From NCBI GenBank assembly GCA_028565635.1, contig JAOXYB010025547.1:1-15960 (forward strand): a DNA stretch of 15,960 nucleotides, written 5' to 3'. The stretch comes from Phoronis ovalis (taxonomy: Eukaryota; Phoronida; Phoronidae). A model generated the notes under the pieces. That model was not told the DNA's origin and did no database searches. It worked only from the letters and a program-made list of their open reading frames with translations. This document shows positions 1-10,800 of the stretch, piece by piece; position 1 is the stretch's first letter, and each line of letters starts with the position of its first letter. A program made the position numbers and the translations under genes.

Positions 1-1640
1 CTCCTCACAAAAGACACAGCGACACATCTGAAGTCGATACATATCTTGGAGTGTGTACTCTGCTAGACACAGCTTACCTAATCATGCATATACAGTAACT
101 GTGCAAGTGGGAGTGCTATGCAACAGTACACAGATGGTCACAAGCCATATTTGATTGAGATATAATATGTGTTTAGCCATTTAAGATTCTAATTTGTTTT
201 GTTTATATTTATTGTGAATACACAGTTGTATAAAGCATTATATTATTTTAGTAAAAACAATGTTACAGTTTTTTCCATTTATTTACTGGATCAGAGTTAC
301 TAATAAATATGATATTCATTATATATATGTGAGAAACGTTTTGCTTTTTGTATCCTTTTCCTTAATGCTTTTGTGTAATTCTTATGTACCAGTCTCAATG
401 TCTGTAGAGATCTACTATATGCATATAATATGCATCTGCATGGATATAAACATTGATCTTGTGAAAGTAAATGTATTCATAGCTATACCACCAATCTAAC
501 CAAACCTACTTCAGACAGACCTGCAAAGCTACAATTACTGGTAATGTACAGTAAGTGTGCATAGTCAACAGCTTGACACTAATGCCACCTATGAAGATGG
601 AATACAAACTAATTAGGGGATTCCCCTAAAATGTGGGCATATGTCTAAAAAACCCTGCTATAAAACTGACTTGCCGTACAACTAGAGGAACAAAATAAAA
701 AAAATGGTAAGCATAACTTAAAATATTTGTAAATTAATGAACAGTAATTTTAATTCACCAAAAAAACAAATTGCCAGCTATCACAATTTGCAAATATACT
801 GAATTAATAAATGAGATGTGTTTGTTTACTTATAACCATGATTTGGCTCATGCTCATTTCTAGGAAATGAAAGTGGGAAATTTCCCAGAAATACTGGACA
901 GACATATTGGTTGGATGATACTACAAGGTACATTGTGATCTGTGTTTCAGTTATATTGAAAAAAATAATTCCACTAATTAGGATGCTTATAATTACATTT
1001 ATGCAATTTTCTATTGCAATTTCACAAGCAAGCTGCCGTTCAGTAAATAATAATATACAATATGATAAAATAGCCATTTTGAAATCATGCAATGTTACTG
1101 TCCTGGTTATATATGACTATTAATTCAGAGGTTTATGGGTTAATTACTAGGTCTAGTGAATGTTAAGAATTGATTAAAGCATTTTGGTATATAATATTTC
1201 TTAACTTTGATGTACTAATAATAATCCTTCAACAAAAAATGTGCTAGTTAAGGACTAGTACAAATGTGCATGTACATTTATACTGCATTTTTTTTATCAC
1301 ATTCTCCATTTTGTAGATATAGATCTACATGTTACATAGATTGGTTTTAAAATTACCTTCAAGGCTTACTTGTAAGTTGCAATTAATGTTTTGTTTTGGT
1401 GCTTTTAGAATTTGTACATATATTCAATATATGGACGAGAAAGTTGAATTAAAAAAAAGGTTGTTTTGGAACCATGTAAACATATGCGAGCACTATAATA
1501 AGCAGTTAATTTCTTTGGTTGCTGTAATTTATACATACTGCATGCAAGGTTCATCTTAATACTCACTGTAATATATGGAAAATAGTAATTTTTACTATTT
1601 ATTTATTATATATATACCTTCTAATTCAAATATTTTCTAG
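1..1640. other. 5' flank, no gene recognised
   Basis: This AT-rich stretch has only short open frames (88 codons or less) without codon pattern or recognisable protein. It may hold the promoter and a 5' untranslated exon of the helicase gene; see the kB/TATA/donor candidates at 613-708. No repeat seen elsewhere in the window is evident here. Confidence 0.5.
613..708 (+). promoter_or_regulatory. Candidate promoter: kB-type palindrome, TATA box, splice donor
   Basis: TTAGGGGATTCCCCTAA (613-629) is a perfect 17-bp palindrome around a GGGGATTCCCC core that fits the Rel/NF-kB consensus. TATAAAA lies at 659-665. Transcription starting about 25-30 nt later would enter a short leader ending ATG|GTAAGC, a good donor at 707. 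An acceptor is present at 1640 before the first coding exon. Each element is seen; that they work together is inference, and AT-rich DNA yields TATA words by chance. Confidence 0.25.
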
Positions 1641-1813
1641 TGGTTGTTTAAACTGAGTATGGATGAGTCTGATGGGGAAGATATGTATGCTTTTGGCGGC
1701 GGAGGTTGCAGTAATATTGGGATACCACGGGAGCCTGTATTGCCAGGACGAACTAGGATTGGTCAACTGACATCAGTTGTACCACAACAGCGCAGACGAG
1801 GACAGATGACCCT
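1641..1813 (+). CDS. Exon 1: N-terminal acidic/glycine-rich segment with start codon
   Basis: Coding is taken from ATG 1659, residues 1-51 plus two bases. A TAG at 1638-1640 closes the frame upstream, but it also forms a plausible acceptor (TTTTCTAG), so the exon may start at 1641 behind a 5' intron. The start reads MDESDGEDMYAFGGGG, followed by a basic stretch with QQRRRGQ. It looks disordered. The donor is CT|GTAAGT. The exact start is less sure than the exon itself. Confidence 0.7.
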
Positions 1814-4800
1814 GTAAGTTCATAAAAGAGTGCAGTGCAGATATCTTTTATCTTGTGTCTTTCAACACATAGAATCTCTATGAAAGAGAGCAGCTAGTAC
1901 ACACTTGTGATTTGTAAAGATTCATGATTCAGCTCCTTAATTCGTTGTCTTATGGTTGATGGATTTGGTAAATTACGAGGACTTTGATTATAATCTAGCC
2001 CATTACTTCTGATTTAAGACATTTTAAAATATTTATAAAGTGGTACATATATATATTTTTTTGGTTATCAATTAAACCAATATTGATATGAAATAGAAAA
2101 ATCATAGCAAATTAATGATAGGACTATTATAGTTTCCACCATACTGTCCTGTTGTATTTAGTCTATATATCCTGGCTAGCTTATTATAACCATCTTTGTA
2201 TTTAAAAGGGGAGACTATTCACATGAATTAGCTCAGCTGCATGTTAGTGATAATGACGAAGGGTCGGAGGCTGTTAGTACCGCAAAGGTTTTTCCTCCTA
2301 TGGACAAAGTTCACTTGCCAGTGAGAGAGTACAGAAAAGAAATACTAAAACATATAAAACATCACCGTGTGACATGTATCCATGGAGACACTGGATGTGG
2401 AAAATCTACAGGCATCCCACAATTCATTATTGATCATGAGGACAGAAAATACCAGAAAAGGTATTTTATAATTAAAATGATACAGTACTGTGTTATAGGA
2501 ATTATTGATAAAAAATATCATTAAATGATGTTCTACCAGTCAATTAACATATTCCGTACATTTCTAATCACTGAAAACTTCGGTTTATTCCATTATTTTA
2601 ATGGTTTTGTGAATTATCATAGTATATTTATGACTTAATTCTTGACATTGCCCAGTTTTTGTCCATTTCAGTGGTCAGCACCTTGATTCCAGATTGAGAC
2701 ATGGTAGTCAGTTGAACATTATTGTGACACAGCCTCGCAGAATGGCGGCAGTAGCACTAGCCAAGCGAGTGTCTGCTGAAAGAGGACAGAAAGTAGGTAG
2801 GTGTACATATAGTTTAATGAAAGTAAGATTGCACATATAGTCGTAACAAATATTAGTTAGGCTGTTCTGTTTTGAGTTTCCTAAAACCGTTCCACATTTT
2901 GCAGGGGAAACTGTGGGCTACATAATTGGTGGAGATGCTAAAGTCTCTGACCAAACTAGAATTACATATGTGACGGCTGGATACTTGTTACAGGTAATCA
3001 ATCTGACATGTATCATATTTATTGAAAGTTAATTGCCTCAGAATATAAAACTAAAGTAATTTTAATTTAATTTGGGAGGGGGCATTGTGAATTTGATTGG
3101 GTTTGTTTTGATATGCCATGAGTGCATGCAAATATTAAATAGCCTTAGTGTCATAATTCCTTTTCTGGATCTGATTTTTGAGATTTTTTGAACTGTTAGT
3201 ATATTTATTTACCACTTCTCGGGACTTAATTATCTACACACATGTAGTTTCTCTTCACTTAATTAGTATGGTAATTAAAATGTATAATTTAATGTTGCTT
3301 GTCAATTATGAGATTTTACAGAGTGACACAAAATAAACAGAACACTTTTGAAGACTGCTGTCTCCTCTTCATTTCTCGACAGTAAAACAACTTATAATTT
3401 TCAAAAATAAACTCATTTGTGCTTTCAAGCCCAGGTTTCAAGCACCAAAAACTGATTGATTCTTAGTTAATTTCTTAGCAATGGAAGCTAGTAAATTTAA
3501 TAGATACAGCTGCACTGTAATTTGGTCTAAAATTCTCCCTGGAAATCAAAATCTTGTGACTTCGTCTGTCTTGAGTAAAACATGCATAATAACATCCATG
3601 CTTGCAAAAGAGAGCAAATTTGGCGTTGAAAAAGAAATCTTAGAAAGACATTCCTTTGTTATTAAAATGTGACCTTGTGTTATGTTCAACACCCTGTAAC
3701 ATCATATCACTTTTTTCCTGTGAATGTCATTAAAATCTTTTAGCATCTGATTAACAACCCAGACAAATTTGAGAAGTACACTCACATCATCCTCGATGAA
3801 ATACATGAACGAAATATTGATGCTGATTTACTCTCATTGGTCATCAAACTAATGATGCAGAAACAAGATGATGTAACAAACGGTTGTGCAAACTACCCAA
3901 AAATTATTGTCATGTCTGCAACACTGCAAGGCACTCTTTTCTCAAGGTAGGGTATGCTTTGTGTGTTCTTTTTATGCCCATCCATATAGTGGCTGCATGG
4001 GCATATAGTCGTATAAGTGAAGGTGTCGTCGTTGTCGTATGTAACACTGTCTTTATCTCGCAATAACAGCTTCAGTTTCTACCAGATCAGCTTCATATTT
4101 GGCACAAAGGTAAATACAGGTCAAAGTGCAGGTCTGTTTTACTTTTGACCCTGATTACTTCCAATATGGCCGACTGGCAGCCATGTTTGTTCCTGAGAGG
4201 GCACATAACATTGCGTTTATAGCCGAGAAGACAAAGCCCTATATACCTGGACGATTCATAGGTGGATCTAGGAAGACTATAGGTTGGTGGGCGTAATAGG
4301 CTATAGGTGACATGTTAAAATGACCTTGACAAGTAAGTCAAATGCCGTTATGAAACTTCAACATTTTTGCCATGCGTAACACTTTCTTCGTCTCACAATA
4401 ACTACTTCAGTTTTTATCCAATTAGCTCCATATTTGGTACAGAATAAGTACTTGTCAAAGTACAGCTTATGTGTAATATTGACCCGGATTACTTCCAATA
4501 TGGCTGACTGGCAGCCATGTTTGTTCCTGAGAGGGCACGTAATGTTGCATCTATAGCCGTGAAGACGAAGCGCTACCTGGATGATTCAAAGGTGGTTCTA
4601 GGAAACCCATAGACCCATAGGTTGGTGGGCGTAATAGGCTAGATGACATTTTGAAATGACCTTGACAAGTTGGTCAAATGCCAAAATGATTCATGGACAT
4701 TTTCTGTGGGGGTAACACTTTCTTTGTCTCATAATAACTGCTTTAGTTTTTATCCGATCAGCTCCATTTTCGGTACAGAGTAAGTACAGATTAAAGTACA

Positions 4801-7800
4801 GGTTATATGTAATATTGACTCGGATTATTTCCAACATGGCTGACTGGCAGCCATAGTGCTTTGCGAGATTGCAAGTCATAATAACAGCATCAGTTTTTAT
4901 CCGGTCAGTTTCATATTCGGCCTGGAGTAAGTCCAGGTCGCAGTACATGCTATATGTAATTTGGACCTAGATTATTTCCAATATGGCCGACTGGCGCTTA
5001 TAGCCATGAAGATGAAGTGCTGCTTGGACGATTCAAAGGTGGGTCTAGAAGGACCATAGCTTGGTGGGCGTAATAGGCTAGGTGACATTTTAAAATGACC
5101 TTGGCAAGTAGGTCAAATGTCATTACGAATCTTTGACACTTTCTTTGTCTTGCAATAACTGCTTAAGTTTTTATCCGATTAGCTCCATATTCGGTACAGA
5201 ATAAAAGAACAGGTTATGTATCATATTGACGGATTACTTCCAATATGGCCGACTGGTGGCCATGTTTGCTCCCGAGAGGGGAGTGTAACATTGCGTCTAT
5301 AGCCGTGATTCTAGAAAGCCCATAGGTTAGTGGGCGTAATAGGCTAGGTGACATTTTAAAATGACCTTGACAAGTAGGTCAAATGCCAGCACGATATTTT
5401 GACTTTTTTTACCGTGGATAACACTTTCTTTGTCTCGTAATAACTGCTTTAGTTTTGATCCGATCAGCTCAATTTTCGGTATAAAGTAATTAAGTACAGG
5501 ACAGAGTACTGGTTAGATATAATATTGACCCAGAGTAATTCCAACATGGCCGACTGGTGGCCATGTTGTTTCGTGAGATTGCACATCATAATAACAACTT
5601 CAGTTTTTATCCGATCAGTTTCATATTCGGCACAGAGTAAATTCAGTTCGCAGTACATGCTATGTGTACTTTTGGCCTGGATTACTTTCAATGTGGGCAA
5701 TTGGCAGCCATGTTTGTTATCGAGAGGGCACATTACATTGCGTTTATAGCCGCGAAGACAAAGCCCTACCTGGACGATTCAAAGGTGGTTCTAGGAAGAC
5801 TATAGGTTGGTGGGCGTAATAGGCTAGGTGACATTTTAAAATGACATTGACAAGTAGGTCAAATGCCGGTACGATACTTCAACATTTTTTACCATGTGTA
5901 ACACTTTCTTTGTCTCACAATAACTGCGCTAGTTTTTATCCAATGAGCTCCATATTCGGTACAAAGTAAGTACAGGACAAAGTACAGGTTATATGTAATA
6001 TTGACCTGGATTAATGCCAACATGGCAGACTGGTGGCCATGTTGGTTCACGAGATTGCATGTCATAATAACACATTCAGTTTTACTGTGTGTAACACCTT
6101 GCGTCAGTTCTTAGCCTATCAACTCCATATTCAGTATAGAGTAAGTACAGGTTAGGTATAATATTGACCCACATTGCTTCCAACATGACCGACTGGTGGC
6201 CAGATATTTGTTCCTGAGAAAGCATGTCACTTTGCATTTATAGCCGCAAAGACGAAGTACTACTTGGACGATTCAAAGGTGGTTCTAAGAAGGCCATAGG
6301 TTGGTAGCCCAAGTGGGTCACTTTTTCACAAATTAATCTCTAAAAATGGATTGACTTTTCACAGAAATGCCCATAGAAATTGATCCACTTTTCACCAAAC
6401 CCTAAAAATATGTCGTTTTTTCCCGATTTTATTTAAAAGTAGCAATTCCAGGGAACTTTTTCAAGAAAAAACCTTAAAAAATTGGTTAATTTTGAGACCA
6501 AAATCCTTAAAAATGGGTGGATATAAAAATATGGTCAGTTCTCCCCCGTGGGTAACGCATCAGACAGCAGATACGGTCATTTTGAATAAGATTACCCCAC
6601 AATGATAAACCAGATTATATGGCATGATGTATTCTATTCTTTTCAAATGTAAAAAACCAATAATGTTAAAAAAATATAATCCTAAACATTGGATGGGCAT
6701 TAGATATGACAAATGTCTTGTTTGAGAAAAGAAATCAGTAGAAAGTTCTTACAATAGGTACTAGTATGATATTTTAAAAATGAAAATGCAATGATTATCT
6801 GGAACCATGGAGATGATGATACATGTAAGGACATTTGTCTGATGTTGATGTGGTAGACTGTTTATACATGTCTGTAATCTAAGTCAGCTTTAGTTTGAAC
6901 AACTGTAACTGTTACTTTGTCTTCTCTGCATTTCTTAATTTTAAGTGAAACACTAAAAGGAATATCTAAACATCGATGCGTACTTTGTGAAGAACTGTAT
7001 TTAATTTTTGAATAAAGGGGTGAAAATGGTTAATTTTGGAAAAATTGGTACTTTGGACACAAATTGGAAAAGTGTCAGTTCTCATTAGAACCGGTTATTA
7101 TTGAAATCAATTATTGTTTTCAATCAAATGATTTTGTACACGTCTGTTCAAGATGTCTTTGTTTTAAATATGTTGGGATGGTAAGTTTTAGAATTTTGTT
7201 AAATGTCAATTTGCACCACTGTTTACTCTCATTAATTAGAATGAATATACTTAATATGTAATAAACATTTTTGTATCAGCTACAATTTTTTTCCGTAGGT
7301 ATTTTAATAATATGGATGATGATAATGGTGATCCATTATATGTTGGTGACAAACTGTTTCCAGTAGATGAAGTGTACCTTGAAGATTTGTTAAACAAACC
7401 TACATACTTGACTATGCTCAATGCCCCTAATGTCCAGAGTGTAGCGAAAGCTGTGGGAACATTTAATAAATTAATCCCAAAGCTTACAGATAATGAAGAA
7501 AAACGGGTGAAAGAACTTGAAAAGAGTGCAAAAAGTCGTCAACATGGTTTACACACAGCAAATAAAGATTTTACTCTGGATGTTGAAGATGATCCTGATT
7601 TGCGCCGATTAAAACCAATTTCCGAGCAAGCAGCTGATGCTTCCAGTACAGTACTGACAGGTGAGAAATATATGTAACTTGTCTTGGCCCAGAATCTACC
7701 ACTATAACCTGGGCACTATAATTGTGTATATACACCAAGATTTTCAAATTTATTTCATTCCAATCACAACTTGATTCTTTTTATGAGTTCTTCATGTTAA

Positions 7801-10800
7801 CTGAATTTAATTAGTATTAAACTTAGTTTTTTCTTTAGGCACTGTTGGAGCCATGCTAACTCCTGAAATCAAAGCTGAAATTCAGCTTACTGTAAGCCTT
7901 CAGACCATGGGACAGCTACCATTTCAAAGACGAATAAAACCTGATCTGATGAAAGGCCTGGATGAAGTATGTGCAGAATTAGTGAAAGGTCTTGCTGTCC
8001 CTGGAGAAACCATATTGATATTTCTACCAGGTAAGAAATGATCTCAAGCTCTCTGCTCATCAACATTTGAACTATTATAATTTTACTGCATGCATGATCT
8101 TCCTTTCACTAACAAAAATATCTGTCTAACACTTTGATTCTGATGGCCAGGTTTGGGAATTAGATTAATTTCAAAAATGATATTTGCATTAATTGTAGTC
8201 TGTCCAGTAATATATACCCTAATTCTTTTTGTCACTTACTGACCACCTGAGGGATTGACTGAGAATTGTTGGGTACCAGCCCTTTTTGATACCCATGCAT
8301 TCAAAATTCACACTTTTGTGTCCTGTATGCAATATGATGAAATTGATCAGAACAACCCGGACAACAAGCATTTTTTTTAGTGTCTTTTCTAAACGAATGG
8401 ACATCTGAAAACTTTATTCTGTATCATTTTTGGGATCTGGCAGTAAAAACACACCCTTTTATTATTTTTGGGACTAAATTTTTATGTTTGCTAGAATTTT
8501 TAGTTAATTATCAATAATATAATGGATTACATGCAGGTACAACATTGCACTTTGTGTTGTAGGGATTGTTGAAATTCAGACATTGCATGACATTTTGGTT
8601 GACAGAGAGGAAGACCAAGACAGTGGTTGTCCCATTAAAATCTATGTACTTCACTCTCAGGTATTATAATTCTAGTTAGAATTTCACCATTTCTGACTAA
8701 AATATTGCACTGATGAAACAAATGTTTTAAAATTGAAGCTGAATTCCATTACTGTAGGTTGGATAGTGTACTGTTCTAATTTCATTCATAAAAAAATTTT
8801 GGAAAGTGAATGCCCTCACTTTAATTACCAAAAAGATGTTTTTTACTTTATGTTCATACCTGTACCTTTAGGTTCCTAGAGAAGATCAAGAATCTGTGCT
8901 GGATTCAGGGTTTACATCTTATGCCAGCATTGTTTTGGCCACAAACATTGCGGAGAGTTCTCTCACAATTCCAAAAGTCAGATATGTAATTGATTTTGGA
9001 TTGAAGCGACAAATTTTCCATGATGCAAAAAAAAGAATGAAGTATTTGATGAAAACATGGGTTTCAAAGGCAAGTGGTAATCAAAGAAAAGGTAAAAAAG
9101 TCATTCAAGTCGTCACTGCATAAATTTTGAAAGCATTTCGTTAAACACCTGAAATATATCGTAGAAAAATTAGTCATCAGGTTTCATAAATTTACTATGA
9201 TGCCTAAGGAAGGCTGAAACTTTGGAAATAATATTTATTAAATATATTTCAATGTTTTTTTAAACAAACTTTATTAGACTCGAGATACATTGTAACACTG
9301 TTATTTACCTTCCATAACTTTCTTTCTTTTTGTATAATTGTATTCTTCATCCAATTTTAAGTGATTTCAAATGTTTTAGGATGTATATTCACAAAAGATT
9401 TACAATTTAAAGTAATGTTTATAAACTGCAAAAGACAATTGTTGAAAATAGTACTAACTCATGATCTGATAAGCAGCCAATCTAGGAAAGAATTGAGTTT
9501 TTCAAATTTTAATATTCAAATTTTAATATTCAAAGGAATATAACTCAAACCCCTCTAGCTATAAAAGTTCCTTACAGAAATTTTAGGAACAAAAATTAAT
9601 GCATATTTTACAGTTTTGTGTCATCCCACTGATTAGGAGAAATTTTCGGAAATATTGAATACTCATAAAAGAATAATATTTTTTAGGTCGAACAGGGCGT
9701 GAATTTAAAGGTTGTGTTATTCGCTTATATACGAAATATTTCTTTGATCATTGCATAGAAGACTTTGACTCTCCAGAGATGGAGACTGCCCCTCTGGACA
9801 TGCTGTTGTTAAGAGTATGTATTGTTGAAGGATGTATCAACTCACACACAATAATGCTGTAAAATATTTTTGTGGTATTTTCTATTTCTACGAACAGTCT
9901 GTTCTATGCAGCACTTAACTACAAATGTCAATTAAGCATCAAATGTCACTCTGTGGTTTTTTGGTATCTGATTGGCTCTAATAGGATACAACATTTTGTG
10001 GAAAATATTGTGTCATATGTTATTGTATCATACAGAACATAATAACACCTGAATTATTAAATGTACAGTAATTACTTAATGTGGTCTGCTTGATGCCATT
10101 TCATGAATACTATTGAATGGCTCATCAAGCATGTATATATGTTTGGGACTTTTAACAACACAAGTCCCCATGATTTTAATAATACATATATACTTTTGAT
10201 TCACAGGTAAAATTTCTGGGGAGAAAGATTGACACAGACAAATCGCCATATGAACTTCTAAGAATGTCTGTTAGTCCACCATCTGTTACAACATTTCAGG
10301 AAACTATTAAGTTTTTAGCAGACACTGGAGCTCTTCTTGGTAAGCCAAATGAAAAGTAATAAATAGTTTATACCATAGGGGAAAACCTTCCAGTTTCAAA
10401 GAATGAATGTTTTTTTGGTGCTAAATTTTGAAGGGCAACACCATTCAATATAGCATGTGTATGTAGATCTCCTAGATAGATAGATTATCTTAACTAAAGA
10501 TTCACCAGTATATTAAATAAATTAGATTTCATACTTTTCGTTTTGTTTTAAATGTAATTTTAAAAATATGTTTTAGAATGCCACAAATTTTGTTTATGAA
10601 TAAATAGATATTAATTTTTACCTTCATTGTAGCTCCTGACCAACAGGCTGACATGTCCTTACTTGGCCTAGTAGCAATAAAATTGCCTATAGACTTGCTG
10701 ATGTGTCGTCTTGTGTTATATGGCATCATAATGGGCTGTACATGTGATGCCGTTATTATGGCTGCTGCTATGAGTCTTTATCAGGAACCATTTACTTTGC

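Noticed and set aside
260-499. 79-codon open frame in the 5' flank
   Set aside because: Hydrophobic, AT-driven composition, no domain, and no start or splice context. Chance frame.
826-1123. Overlapping open frames on both strands
   Set aside because: Frames under 90 codons without recognisable protein. Both strands open at once is typical of low-stop chance sequence.
1329-1559. 76-codon frame before exon 1
   Set aside because: No family resemblance and no splice site linking it to exon 1 in phase.
3481-3672. 63-codon frame in intron 4
   Set aside because: Flanking exons 4 and 5 join in phase 0 without it, and motif order is complete without it.
5525-5749. Plus-strand frame in the repeat array
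   Set aside because: Lies wholly in repeat units and changes with them. No known protein.
3971-6310. Reading the array as a CRISPR-like array
   Set aside because: Units are 145-335 bp, diverged along their whole length, with no short identical repeats between unique spacers, and lie in a eukaryotic intron.
3971-6310. Helitron end from the hairpin
   Set aside because: The hairpin on the minus strand is not followed by a clear CTRR end, and no matching 5' TC end or Rep/helicase remnant was found.
8219-8404. Minus-strand 61-codon frame in intron 7
   Set aside because: No domain or promoter context.
10529-10729. Minus-strand frame over exon 12
   Set aside because: Shadow of the real exon 12 on the other strand.
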